Positions 40,053 to 48,698 of a stretch of DNA of 64,000 nucleotides are shown here, piece by piece. Source of the DNA: Agrobacterium tumefaciens str. B6 (GTDB taxonomy: Bacteria; Pseudomonadota; Alphaproteobacteria; Rhizobiales; Rhizobiaceae); assembly GCF_001541315.1 (NCBI RefSeq), contig NZ_LMVK01000003.1:1-64000 (forward strand). Direction: 5' to 3'. A program made the position numbers and the translations under genes. The notes under the pieces are model-generated. The model worked only from the letters and a program-made list of their open reading frames with translations, was not told the DNA's origin and searched no databases. The first letter of the stretch is position 1. Each line of letters opens with the position of its first letter.

Positions 40053-41288
40053 TTATTGTTTGGCCTGTGTGGTATCCGGCGCCACACGATAATCATCGAT
40101 GCGGCCTGCCGGTGCATCGGCCATCTCGCCGCGCTTGCTCAGCCTTTCGCGCGGCGATTCCACAACGGATACGCGTGTCGGTCCGGCGGTCAAAGGGGCG
40201 TCGCCAAGCAGCTTGTCGCCGCCATCGAGATTGGGATCGGTCAGGCTGATCGGCTGGGTCCGCACCTGCCCCGCATCGATGCCAAGTGCGGGCAGGGAGG
40301 GGAGCGCCGGCAGATTGCTGCCGTCCAGTTTCACGAGGTCCGGTCCGGCGCTATCAAGGTGCCGGCGCACGAATTTTTCGACGTAAAATGCAAGCTTGCG
40401 CTTGCCGGCCTGTGTCATGCCGATGCCATCTGCCTCACGCAGACGGGCCTGCTGGCCGTTCATGTCGTAGCCGGTTATGACAAATTTTCCCCCCTCACCG
40501 ACAAAACCGTCCCAGACACCCACGAATTCTCCGCCATATTTTTCGACATGGCTGCGATAAAGCCGGTTGAAGCCGACGAGATCGGCCGAAAGCGATGGCG
40601 ACTGGAAGGCCGGAACGCCAACCCAGAGCAGCGGCACCTTCTGGCGTCCGGCAAGGGTCAAAAGTTCGTCGATCCGCCGTTCATATTCCTTGAACCAGGC
40701 CTCCGTGCCGAATTTCTCCCTGATATCGCCGATCTGCATCTGCTGGCGATCATTCGATCCCATCATGATGACGATGGTGGCCGGATTGGTCTCGCTGATG
40801 AATTGCGGCAGGTTTTTGAACCAGTCATAATAATCGGTGCGGACGAGGCCGGAAGAGCCGTTGGCACGCACATCGACGGTGATTGCCGGCGAGCTGGCAA
40901 AGGCATTGACCAACTCTTCCCCCATGCCGCCGGCGAGAAAATCGCCGATGACCAGGATGCGCCTTGCATTTTCAAGCTTGGCTGCCGGTTCCGGTTTTGC
41001 GGTCCGCATCTGCACCACCGAGGGCGCTTTTCTGGCGGGTTGCGGGCGGGTGACCGATCGTTCACGCGGAGCAGAGGGAAAATCCCGGCGGTTGCGGGGC
41101 TGGTATTCACGGCCGGATCCGCCATCGCGGCCCACAGGTTTGCCAAAGAGCATTTCAAACAGGGTGCGCCGTTGCTCTTGTGCGAAGCTTTCGGAAGGAA
41201 CGAGCGGCAGTGTAAGCACAGCGGAAAGAAGGACGGCGCAGAAACGCCAGCCGGTTCTTCCGTTTTTTTCCGCAGGTTTCCTACTCAT
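40053..41288 (-). CDS. DUF459 SGNH-fold protein with degenerate catalytic residues
   Basis: Exported protein of 411 aa. The start at 41288 (MSRKPAEKNG) has AAAGG ahead and gives a signal peptide (VLLSAVLTLPLVPSESFAQE). After a basic linker comes an SGNH-hydrolase-like domain (about 108-320). Block I reads ILVIGDFLAGG: the usual catalytic Ser of GDS is Phe117. Block III keeps MMGSNDRQ (Asn179). Block V reads ADGIGMTQAGKRKLAFYVEK, with Gly290 where the catalytic His of DxxH belongs. Two of the triad/oxyanion residues are thus absent, so hydrolase activity is unlikely. It is downstream of an MltB-type transglycosylase (63 bp), suggesting a cell-envelope role. Confidence 0.75.
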   Translation of the reverse strand: MSRKPAEKNGRTGWRFCAVLLSAVLTLPLVPSESFAQEQRRTLFEMLFGKPVGRDGGSGREYQPRNRRDFPSAPRERSVTRPQPARKAPSVVQMRTAKPEPAAKLENARRILVIGDFLAGGMGEELVNAFASSPAITVDVRANGSSGLVRTDYYDWFKNLPQFISETNPATIVIMMGSNDRQQMQIGDIREKFGTEAWFKEYERRIDELLTLAGRQKVPLLWVGVPAFQSPSLSADLVGFNRLYRSHVEKYGGEFVGVWDGFVGEGGKFVITGYDMNGQQARLREADGIGMTQAGKRKLAFYVEKFVRRHLDSAGPDLVKLDGSNLPALPSLPALGIDAGQVRTQPISLTDPNLDGGDKLLGDAPLTAGPTRVSVVESPRERLSKRGEMADAPAGRIDDYRVAPDTTQAKQ

Positions 41289-41351
41289 GACATCAACCTT
41301 TCCGGATGCATCGACGGCGCCCATGACGCCGCCGAATTCGCCGGCACATTA

Positions 41352-42575
41352 TCAATTGCGCAGGGCTCTCAGCAACCGCTGCGACGGCTGACCGTCGGTT
41401 TCCATACCCATGCGCGACTGGATGGCGCTGATGGCGGCTTTCGAACCGGAGCCGAAGTTCCCGTCAACCTCGCCATCATAATAGCCGAGTTCCTTCATGC
41501 GGGTCTGGAGTTCGAATTTTTCACGAATATCCAGCGTCCCGTCGGGACGCGGCCATTTCTGTTGCATGCCGCCATAACCGGCAATCTCATCCGCAAGCAG
41601 GCCGACAGCCAGCGCATAGCTGTCGGAAGCGTTGTATTTCTTGATGGTGAAGAAGTTCTTCATCACCAGGAAACCGGGGCCGTTTGCGCCGCCCTGCAAT
41701 TTCAGCATGGCGCGATCGGAACCGCGGGTAAAGTTCTTGCCGTTCGGACGGGTGAAGCCAAGCTTTGCCCATTCCGCAATGGTCTTCGTCTGCCCTTCAT
41801 AACGGGCGCCGCCACGCGGAACGGCGGTTTCGTAACCCCAGGTGCGGCCGGGCTCCCAGCCGTTCTTGGAAAGAAGATTGGCAGCGGTTGCCAGGGCGTC
41901 GGGAACGGAATGCCAGATATCGCGCTTGCCGTTGCCATCCGCATCGACGGCATAAAGCAGGTAGCTGGTGGGGATGAACTGGGTGTGACCCATCGCGCCC
42001 GCCCAGGAACCCGTCAGCTGTTTCGGTGTCACGTCGCCCGCCTGAAGAATCTTCAAAGCGGCGATCAGTTGCGTGCGCGCGAATTTGGCGCGCTTGGGAT
42101 CGGAGTAGGCGAGCGTTGCCAGCGCCTGCGGAATATTGTGCAGCCGCTCCGGCTTTTCGAGAACCGCGCCGTAATTCGATTCCATCGACCAGATGGCGAG
42201 AATGATGTGCTTGTCGACATTGAAGTTACGCTCGATCCAGTTGAGGGTCGTCGCGTGCTTCATCTTCATTTCGCGGCCGATCCGCACCGTGTACGGATTG
42301 ACGCGGGAATCGAGATAATCCCAGATCTGCGTGGTGAATTCCGGCTGGAAGGTGGCCTTGCGCAGCGCATCCGGGTCCGGCTCGCTGACACCGGAAAAGG
42401 CCTTCTGATAGGTCGCCTTGCTAATGCCTTCTTTCGCGGCTGTTGCGTAGAACTGGTTGATCCACTGTCTGAACCCCGCATCTGCGTGAGCAGAAACGGG
42501 CGCCAGCGAGATTGCCAAACCTGCAACCATCATGCAGCCGAATTTGCGGACACCTGAAAGGATCATCTTTGTCAT
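41352..42575 (-). CDS. Lytic murein transglycosylase, MltB family
   Basis: Periplasmic enzyme of 407 aa that cleaves peptidoglycan glycan strands to anhydro-muropeptides. Start at 42575 (MTKMILSGVRKF) gives a signal peptide ending AHA-DAG. The SLT_2 domain (about 35-330) has the catalytic Glu in AIWSMESNYGAV, plus GAMGHTQFIPTSY. A C-terminal peptidoglycan-binding domain (about 345-405) reads LGYYDGEVDGNFGSGSKAAI. There is no lipobox, so it is soluble, unlike E. coli MltB. It probably forms an operon with the following DUF459 gene. The ribosome-binding site is weak. Confidence 0.9.
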   Translation of the reverse strand: MTKMILSGVRKFGCMMVAGLAISLAPVSAHADAGFRQWINQFYATAAKEGISKATYQKAFSGVSEPDPDALRKATFQPEFTTQIWDYLDSRVNPYTVRIGREMKMKHATTLNWIERNFNVDKHIILAIWSMESNYGAVLEKPERLHNIPQALATLAYSDPKRAKFARTQLIAALKILQAGDVTPKQLTGSWAGAMGHTQFIPTSYLLYAVDADGNGKRDIWHSVPDALATAANLLSKNGWEPGRTWGYETAVPRGGARYEGQTKTIAEWAKLGFTRPNGKNFTRGSDRAMLKLQGGANGPGFLVMKNFFTIKKYNASDSYALAVGLLADEIAGYGGMQQKWPRPDGTLDIREKFELQTRMKELGYYDGEVDGNFGSGSKAAISAIQSRMGMETDGQPSQRLLRALRN

Positions 42576-42665
42576 CGTCAGTCTTTCGTTCTCTCGAATG
42601 TCATTTCGATTGCGAAAACGCATCGGGCGTCGTCATGGATAACAAAAGAACGTCAACAAATTCTT

Positions 42666-42725
42666 TACCATTAATAGATGGTAGCGTCACCCTTTACAAA
42701 ACGTTGTTATTTTTGAAATAACAAC
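42666..42725. promoter_or_regulatory. Two inverted repeats upstream of galU
   Basis: TACCAT-N6-ATGGTA (42666-42683) and GTTGTTATTT-ttg-AAATAACAAC (42703-42725) are both perfect. The second is a 10-bp arm palindrome ending 45 bp before the galU GTG. The region is AT-rich against its surroundings. The sites could be operators for galU or for the divergent mltB-like gene, or an mRNA hairpin. Confidence 0.5.
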
Positions 42726-42770
42726 AGCGTGCGGGGATTGTGATCAAGTTTTATCTCTCAGGAGGGATAT

Positions 42771-43658
42771 GTGGTAGAACAGAAGAAAATTCGGAAGGCT
42801 GTATTTCCGGTCGCAGGTCTCGGTACGCGTTTCCTGCCCGCCACCAAGGCGGTTCCGAAAGAAATGCTCACCGTCGTCGACAAGCCTGTCATTCAATACG
42901 TCGTTGATGAGGCGGCGGAAGCGGGCATTGAGCATTTTGTATTTGTCACCGGCCGCGGCAAGGCTGTGATTGAAGATTATTTTGATATTCAATTTGAACT
43001 CGAACAGATGCTGCGCGAGCGCAACAAGAATGCCGAGCTGACATTGCTGGCCGGCCTTCTGCCCAAGGCGGGCACGGCAAGTTTCACGCGCCAGCAGGTG
43101 CCGCTTGGTCTTGGCCATGCGGTCTGGTGCGCACGTGATATCGTCGGCGACGAGCCTTTCGCCGTGCTCTTGCCCGACATGATCATGCATTCGCAGAAAA
43201 GCTGCCTTAAGGGCATGGTCGAACTTTACGACCAGACCCAGGGCAATGTCATCGCGGTGCAGGAATGCGCCCCTGATCAGACGCATAAATATGGCATCGT
43301 CGGTGTGGGCGACGCCGTCGGCGAAGGTTTCAAGATCACTGAAATGGTCGAAAAGCCTGCCAAGGGTACGGCGCCGTCGAATTTTTACATCAACGGCCGT
43401 TATATTCTTCAGCCCGAGATTTTCGACATTCTCGAAAATCAGGAGCGTGGCGCCGGCAATGAAATCCAGCTGACGGACGGCATGCTGTCGCTTGCCAAGT
43501 CGCAGCAGTTCGCCGGCTATCATTTCCGTGGCCAGACCTTCGATTGCGGCGCCAAGGATGGTTTCATTCTTGCCAACGTCGCATTCGCGCTCGAGCGTGG
43601 CGATATTCGCCCTGCGATCGAAGAGCCGATCAAGGCTCTGATCGACGGTCTGAAATAA
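42771..43658 (+). CDS. galU: UTP--glucose-1-phosphate uridylyltransferase
   Basis: Makes UDP-glucose from UTP and glucose-1-phosphate, a precursor of exopolysaccharide, LPS and cyclic glucans. 295 aa with a GTG start; GGAGGG stands 5-6 bp ahead. Nucleotidyltransferase motifs: [23 protein letters not shown] with [11 protein letters not shown] next, then AVLLPDMIM with the metal-binding Asp, and [20 protein letters not shown]. The length matches bacterial GalU. Transcribed alone, followed by a terminator. Confidence 0.95.
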   Translation: MVEQKKIRKAVFPVAGLGTRFLPATKAVPKEMLTVVDKPVIQYVVDEAAEAGIEHFVFVTGRGKAVIEDYFDIQFELEQMLRERNKNAELTLLAGLLPKAGTASFTRQQVPLGLGHAVWCARDIVGDEPFAVLLPDMIMHSQKSCLKGMVELYDQTQGNVIAVQECAPDQTHKYGIVGVGDAVGEGFKITEMVEKPAKGTAPSNFYINGRYILQPEIFDILENQERGAGNEIQLTDGMLSLAKSQQFAGYHFRGQTFDCGAKDGFILANVAFALERGDIRPAIEEPIKALIDGLK

Positions 43659-43676
43659 TCGACCGAGCACATAAGG

Positions 43677-43706
43677 AAATCCCGGCCTTCGCGCCGGGAT
43701 TTTCGT
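43677..43706 (+). terminator. Rho-independent terminator after galU
   Basis: AAATCCCGGC (43677-43686) and GCCGGGATTT (43693-43702) form a perfect stem with a 6-nt loop, followed by TCGTTTG. It lies 18 bp after the galU stop, near the convergent beta-barrel gene's 3' end, and can serve both. Confidence 0.85.
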
Positions 43707-43715
43707 TTGTGGCCA

Positions 43716-45209
43716 TTATCGCTTCAGGACAAGTCCTGCGCCGACCCGCAACTCGCTGCTGTCATAAACCGGCGTCCACTGGTAGCTGACGTCCGCGGTC
43801 AGGTCGAGATAGCGGTTGAGGCCCCAGGTCAGGCCGGCGCCCGCGGTATATTCCACGGCATTTTCTGTGTCGGAAGAGGGGAACGTGCGGTGCACGATCT
43901 GTCCCGTCAGGCGGGCGACAAGGTTGCTGCGCAATTCGTGGGTCAGGCCGGCATCCAGCCTGTAGGAAATCCAGCCACCCTGCGGCCCGCCGGCAAAGTC
44001 CTCTATCGTTGTGCGCAGGCCGAGATTGACATTCGTGCCGCGCTGGGGTGACCAGTTGAGTTCGCCATCCAGTGTCAATGCGGCGATCGAGGCGAGGCGA
44101 TCGTCATCATATTGCTTGCGCAGATAACCGATGGCGGCCTCGCCGCGTGTCTTCTCGCCAAGATCGACTTCCGCGCCGATCTTTGCCCCATAGGCATTGG
44201 AGGAACGGGCATAGCCCGAATTGTCGAGACGCCTGTCATATTTGGTCGTCCCAGCGTTCAGTTCGAGGAAGGGGATGAGCGCCGGTGACAATTCATAGCC
44301 GATGCGTCCGCGCAGGTTGGCACCGTTCTGGTCGCGGTCGCTGAGGCTGATCGGCCGTCCGTCTATGCCTTTTGCATCCGTATAGACCGTGCGCGAGAGA
44401 TCGAGCGCCGCCAGGCCGCGCAGCTTGCCGAAATCCCGCTCTATCGACGCGCTCGTGGTGAAGCGGTGTTCGCCGCCCTGTACGGCAGCGCCAGTCAGAG
44501 CGTTGGGGTCCGTCGTGTCCTCACGGCTGAATTCGTAACCGGCCTTGAGATTGGCTGTCGTTTCTTCGCCGAGATCAAGGCGCAGATCGGCCTCTATTCT
44601 TGCCCGGGGCTCTTCGCCATCCTTGTCGCTGCCGAAGTTTCTCTCCCAGGCACCGTCGCCTGTCACCGTCAAAGCGTGGCGGGACCAGTCGCTGGTGAGC
44701 GTGCCGCGTATGCCCGTCGTCAGATAGTTGCGTCTGGAAGGGCCGCCGGTATTCGTTTGTTTTTCCGTATTGATCGTCTGGCTGATCGAAGGCCGCAGCA
44801 GGAATGTACCGAGCCGGATGCCGGGCGTCTGTCCGGGCTGGGTCGCTATCCGTGGATTTTCGCCGCCGTCCATCGTCGGCTCATAGGGGTTTTCGGCGTC
44901 GGCATAGGGTTGGCCCGCGTCGTCCTGCTGTTCGTAAATCGGGTCACCGGGATTGTTGGACGGACGCCAGAGTTGTGGTGCGGGCGTAGCCGTGGCCTGA
45001 ACCGTGCCTGTGCTCACCCCTCCACCCGTCGCCAGCGGGGGTGAGGTTCTTCCGTCTCCGGCAGAAGCGGCGCCCGGTAATACGGGCGTGGCCGTCGTTG
45101 CAGTCTGCGCGAAAGCACTTCCCTGCGGGCAAAAAATCGTACAGGCGAGCAGCAGGGTTGCTGCTTTCCGCGACGTCGGCAGACGTGTGGCGGTGCCCTT
45201 CACATTCAT
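43716..45209 (-). CDS. Outer-membrane beta-barrel protein (capsule/biofilm-associated type)
   Basis: 497-aa exported protein. The signal peptide (ATLLLACTIFCPQGSAFAQ) is followed by a low-complexity region to about residue 130. The rest is alternating amphipathic strands rich in Gly, Asp and aromatic residues (for example LTADVSYQWTPVYDS), ending with a hydrophobic strand VGAGLVLKR. This pattern fits the BBP2/DUF2320-like 'outer membrane beta-barrel' proteins common in rhizobia. The function is unknown; polysaccharide export is sometimes suggested for such proteins. Convergent with galU. Confidence 0.7.
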   Translation of the reverse strand: MNVKGTATRLPTSRKAATLLLACTIFCPQGSAFAQTATTATPVLPGAASAGDGRTSPPLATGGGVSTGTVQATATPAPQLWRPSNNPGDPIYEQQDDAGQPYADAENPYEPTMDGGENPRIATQPGQTPGIRLGTFLLRPSISQTINTEKQTNTGGPSRRNYLTTGIRGTLTSDWSRHALTVTGDGAWERNFGSDKDGEEPRARIEADLRLDLGEETTANLKAGYEFSREDTTDPNALTGAAVQGGEHRFTTSASIERDFGKLRGLAALDLSRTVYTDAKGIDGRPISLSDRDQNGANLRGRIGYELSPALIPFLELNAGTTKYDRRLDNSGYARSSNAYGAKIGAEVDLGEKTRGEAAIGYLRKQYDDDRLASIAALTLDGELNWSPQRGTNVNLGLRTTIEDFAGGPQGGWISYRLDAGLTHELRSNLVARLTGQIVHRTFPSSDTENAVEYTAGAGLTWGLNRYLDLTADVSYQWTPVYDSSELRVGAGLVLKR

Positions 45210-45628
45210 TCCTTTTCACCCGGCGAGTTTGGCCGATGCCGGATCGAAGGCCCGCCAGGGCATCTCCTCGGACCCGATGAGTGACAGGCCGATGAAATGA
45301 CATGAAGAAACCAGGGACCAGACAGGCGACGCAAGTTTTAACATCGCTTTAACAATAGGTTTTTTATGGTTAACAGTTGATAAAGATCGCCGGGATTTCA
45401 GCGTTATGGCGGGCGGCGGAAAAGCAGCGGCATCCATCACCGAAACCGACGGCTCGATTTCGTCCGCTCCGATGACTGGAGAAAAATAGTCATAAATGCA
45501 AAAAAATTCTAATATGAGAAGATTAAAACGTTTCAATTTGGCACGGAATCGCCCTATGATCTAACAGGGCTGATCTTCTATTGCTCAGCAAGCCGTATTA
45601 AATTTATTTTGTGTGACAGCGTCGTTTC
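45210..45628. other. Gene-free AT-rich stretch
   Basis: 419 bp between the divergent beta-barrel and PAS-protein genes, AT-rich from about 45340. It must hold promoters for both. TTTGGCACGGAATCGCC near 45536 resembles a sigma-54 -24 element but the -12 part is off by one base. No convincing ORF or hairpin was seen. Confidence 0.5.
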
Positions 45629-45994
45629 ATGAATCCCGTTTTGAACATCAAGCAGGTTGGCTTTTATTGTTGGGATATTACCAATGACCGTTTCTATTTA
45701 GATGAAGTATGTGCTGATCTCTTCGGGATTCCACTAAGACAGGCGATGCAGGGCATCAGCATTTTTCAGATGCTCGAAAAAGTGGACCTGGATCATCGAA
45801 ACCGTGTGATCGAAACGGCGTTGATCACCCTGAAGGCCGCGAGTTTTTATAATCAGGAATATGCCGTACGCCGTAGCGACGGCTCGGTCTCATGGGTAAG
45901 GACGCTCGGGCGATATCTGGTCGATGAGGAAAACATCCCTTTCAAGCGGCTGGGAACGATCGAGGAGATTTCTCCACCGGACCGGCGTCATTAA
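45629..45994 (+). CDS. PAS-domain-only protein
   Basis: 121-aa protein that is essentially one PAS_3 fold: FYCWDITNDRFYLDEVCADLFG (strands A-B, helix C), then the PAC-like end YAVRRSDGSVSWVRTLGRYL. No output domain, signal peptide or membrane helix is present. It may be a small-molecule sensor that binds a partner, or a degenerate signalling gene. The base composition is slightly less GC-rich than its neighbours. The ribosome-binding site is weak. Followed by kdsD in the same direction, 112 bp away. Confidence 0.7.
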   Translation: MNPVLNIKQVGFYCWDITNDRFYLDEVCADLFGIPLRQAMQGISIFQMLEKVDLDHRNRVIETALITLKAASFYNQEYAVRRSDGSVSWVRTLGRYLVDEENIPFKRLGTIEEISPPDRRH

Positions 45995-46106
45995 CGACAT
46001 GCCGTCGTACCGAAACCGCTGAACATTTTCGGGTGGCATCTACTAAAACTCGGTGCTTGCCGGCTGAAGAGTGGACTTATTCCGGCTGAAAGAGTAACAG
46101 TCGGCC

Positions 46107-47102
46107 ATGATTACGCGCGCCGTCAAACTGGTCGAAGACAATGCCATCGAATCCGCCGTGCGGACGATTTCGATGGAGCGGGCTGGCCTTGCCGCCCTTG
46201 AGGACGCTCTCCAGAACGGTCTTTCCGAGCCCTTCTGCAAGGCGATCGAGACCATCGGCCAGTCGAACGGCCGCCTCATCATCACCGGGGTCGGTAAAAG
46301 CGGCCACATAGGCGCGAAGCTTGCGGCCACCTTCGCCTCCACCGGCACGCCTGCCTTTTTTGTGCATGCGGCGGAAGCCAACCATGGCGATCTCGGCATG
46401 ATCGGCGGCGATGACGTGGTGCTGGCGATCTCCAAAGGCGGCGAAAGCGCGGAATTGCGCAGCATCATCAATTATTCGCGCCGTTTTTCCATTCCGCTGA
46501 TCGCGCTCACCTGCTCGGAAAATTCATCGCTGGCCCAGGCTTCAGATATTGTGCTGCTGGTTCCCAATGAGCAGGAAGCCTGCCCGCTCGGACTTGCACC
46601 GACGACCTCCACATTGATGCAGCTGGCGCTGGGCGATGCCCTTGCCGTTGCGCTTCTCGAGGCGCGCAATTTCACAGCGGGCGATTTCAAGGTGTTTCAT
46701 CCCGGCGGCAAGCTGGGGGCTAGCCTGACACTGGTCAGCGATATCATGCATACCGGTGATCGCGTGCCGCTGGTCAATAAGGGAACGGCCATGCCGGAAG
46801 CGGTTGGTGTTCTCTCGCGCAAGCATTTCGGCTGTGTTGGCATTCTGGATGAGGATGGCCGTCTGTGCGGCATCGTCACCGAGGGTGACATGGCGCGCAA
46901 CCTGTCGCGCAACCTCGCCGAAATGACGGTCGACGACATCATGACCCGCTCGCCGAAGACCGTCAAAAAATCGGTGCTGGCAACCAGCGCACTGGCGACG
47001 CTGGAAAAATTCCACATCGGCGCGCTGATTGTCATTGATGACGACAATCGACCGATCGGGTTGGTGCATTTCCACGATCTCTTGAGGATCGGCGTGGCTT
47101 GA
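46107..47102 (+). CDS. kdsD: Arabinose-5-phosphate isomerase (KpsF/GutQ family)
   Basis: Converts ribulose-5-phosphate to arabinose-5-phosphate, the first step to Kdo for lipopolysaccharide. 331 aa. The SIS domain (about 40-180) has RLIITGVGKSGHIGAKLAATFASTGTP split as the sugar-phosphate loop, with FVHAAEANHGDLGMI and AISKGGESAEL. The FHPGGKLGASL end precedes a CBS pair (about 205-260 and 270-330; VTEGDMARNL, VHFHDLLRIG). The length and domain order match KdsD/KpsF. Ribosome-binding site weak. Confidence 0.93.
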   Translation: MITRAVKLVEDNAIESAVRTISMERAGLAALEDALQNGLSEPFCKAIETIGQSNGRLIITGVGKSGHIGAKLAATFASTGTPAFFVHAAEANHGDLGMIGGDDVVLAISKGGESAELRSIINYSRRFSIPLIALTCSENSSLAQASDIVLLVPNEQEACPLGLAPTTSTLMQLALGDALAVALLEARNFTAGDFKVFHPGGKLGASLTLVSDIMHTGDRVPLVNKGTAMPEAVGVLSRKHFGCVGILDEDGRLCGIVTEGDMARNLSRNLAEMTVDDIMTRSPKTVKKSVLATSALATLEKFHIGALIVIDDDNRPIGLVHFHDLLRIGVA

Positions 47103-47124
47103 CGCTACCGCCGATCCTGAAAAC

Positions 47125-47589
47125 CTATCGGTCAATCGGCTCGACTGTCAGCGTGCGTCCGCGCGCAGAAGCGATCCTCACGCGGGTTCCGGCCGGCATG
47201 TCTTCGCCGTTTACCGGCCACCATGTATCGTCCAGCCTGATCCGGCCACGCCCTTCGACAATCGGTTCCTGAAGGGTCGCGGTGCGGCCGACAAGGCTTG
47301 CCTCCCGCTGATTAAGGAATGGCTCGTCGCTTGCGCCGCGGTTTCGGCCGAAATATTTACGGCCGAGCAGGGCGAAGACGACGGAGAGCGCGGCAAACAG
47401 CACCAGCTGCAATTGCCAGGCCCAGATTGCGGCATCCCATAAGAACAGCGAAAAGACGCCGATGACCAGCGCAGCAATGCCGATCCAGATCAGGAAGACG
47501 CCGGGCGCGATGAGTTCTGCGGCGAGCAGCACGAAGCCGACGATCCACCAGCTCCAGGGTCCCAGCTCAGTGGCAAGCCGTTGCAACAT
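47125..47589 (-). CDS. NfeD-family membrane protein
   Basis: 154-aa inner-membrane protein of the short NfeD1b type: two or three membrane helices (WIVGFVLLAAELIAPGVFLIW, LVIGVFSLFLWDAAIW, LVLFAALSVVFALLG) then a C-terminal OB-fold (about 95-154; LVGRTATLQEPIVEGRGRI). These proteins partner with SPFH/stomatin proteins in membrane microdomains; the SPFH gene lies 2 bp upstream. A GTG two codons earlier would overlap the SPFH stop. The ATG at 47589 has the better spacing from GGAG. Confidence 0.88.
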   Translation of the reverse strand: MLQRLATELGPWSWWIVGFVLLAAELIAPGVFLIWIGIAALVIGVFSLFLWDAAIWAWQLQLVLFAALSVVFALLGRKYFGRNRGASDEPFLNQREASLVGRTATLQEPIVEGRGRIRLDDTWWPVNGEDMPAGTRVRIASARGRTLTVEPIDR

Positions 47590-47591
47590 CG

Positions 47592-48641
47592 TCACTTCTC
47601 CGATGAAGAACCGAAGGGATTACCCGGGATGGTAACATTGATGCTTTGGCCGGAGGGCCGGGTCGGCGGCACGGAGCGGGATGACGTGGGGGCGGCGGGC
47701 GCGCTCGGTGCATCGCCCTTGTCGCCGAATACCTCCCGCGCAATCGTGCCGATGCCACCGAGGGAGCCGATCAGCGCTGAGGCTTCCATCGGCATCAGCA
47801 CGATCTTGGAATTCTTGGCCGTGCCGATTTCGGCAAGCGCTTCGGTGTATTTCTGGGCGACGAAATAGTTGATGGCGTGGACGTTGCCGGAGGCAATGGC
47901 TTCCGACACCATGCGGGTGGCGTTGGCTTCGGCCTCGGCCAGACGTTCGCGTGCTTCGGCATCGCGGAACGCCGCTTCGCGCTGGCCTTCCGCTTCCAGA
48001 ATGGCGGATTGCTTGGCGCCTTCCGCGCGAAGGATCTGGGCGTTGCGGGCGCCTTCTGCTTCCAGCACCTGCGCGCGCTTTTCGCGCTCCGCCTTCATCT
48101 GCCGCGCCATGGAATCGACGAGGTCCTTCGGCGGCGCGATATCCTTGATTTCGATACGGGTGACCTTGATGCCCCAGGGGCCTACTGCCTCATCGACCAC
48201 GCGCAGCAGGCGGTCATTGATGGCGTCGCGGTTTGACAGCAGCTCGTCGAGGTCCATCGAGCCCATCACCGAGCGGATATTGGTCATGGTGAGGTTTTCG
48301 ATCGCCATTTCCAGATTGGCGATCTGGTAAGCCGCCTGTGCGGCGTTCAGCACCTGATAGAAGGTGACGGCATCGGCAGAAACACTCGCATTGTCGCGGG
48401 TAATGACTTCCTGCGTCGGTATGTGGAGCACCTGCTCCATCACATTCATTTTCGAGCCGATTTTCTCGAAGAACGGCACGATGAGGTTCAGGCCCGGTTC
48501 GAGCGTGCGGGTATAACGCCCGAACCGTTCAACCGTGTAACGATGCCCCTGCGGCACGGTCTTGATGCCGGCAAACAGCACCAGAATAACCAGAACAACC
48601 GCCGCTATGACGACGATGTCGAAACCGCCCAATGCAATCAT
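47592..48641 (-). CDS. SPFH/Band 7 (stomatin-like, QmcA family) protein
   Basis: 349-aa membrane-anchored protein. N-terminal helix (FDIVVIAAVVLVILVLFAGI), the SPFH domain (about 25-190; VPQGHRYTVERFGRYTRTLEPGLN), then a coiled-coil rich in Ala/Glu/Arg (about 190-270; AEREKRAQVLEAEGARNAQIL) and a Pro/Ser tail. The family is that of E. coli QmcA (YbbK), which with the NfeD protein forms a lipid-raft-like scaffold. Start ATG at 48641 has GGAGGG 6 bp upstream; a GTG precedes it by one codon. Confidence 0.92.
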   Translation of the reverse strand: MIALGGFDIVVIAAVVLVILVLFAGIKTVPQGHRYTVERFGRYTRTLEPGLNLIVPFFEKIGSKMNVMEQVLHIPTQEVITRDNASVSADAVTFYQVLNAAQAAYQIANLEMAIENLTMTNIRSVMGSMDLDELLSNRDAINDRLLRVVDEAVGPWGIKVTRIEIKDIAPPKDLVDSMARQMKAEREKRAQVLEAEGARNAQILRAEGAKQSAILEAEGQREAAFRDAEARERLAEAEANATRMVSEAIASGNVHAINYFVAQKYTEALAEIGTAKNSKIVLMPMEASALIGSLGGIGTIAREVFGDKGDAPSAPAAPTSSRSVPPTRPSGQSINVTIPGNPFGSSSEK

Positions 48642-48698
48642 CACTTTCCCTCCAAATCAGAACTATCGGGGATTTATCCCAACAACCTTATGGCAAGA

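Noticed and set aside
39924..42557. 877-codon plus-strand open frame opposite the DUF459 and MltB genes
   Set aside because: It crosses two well-supported minus-strand genes and their spacer. The composition is of the kind expected from an antisense frame in GC-rich DNA (rich in Gly, His, Arg, Asp), with no domain.
45535..45553. TTTGGCACGG resembling a sigma-54 -24 element upstream of the PAS gene
   Set aside because: The GC partner is one base too close and lacks the TT of the -12 element.
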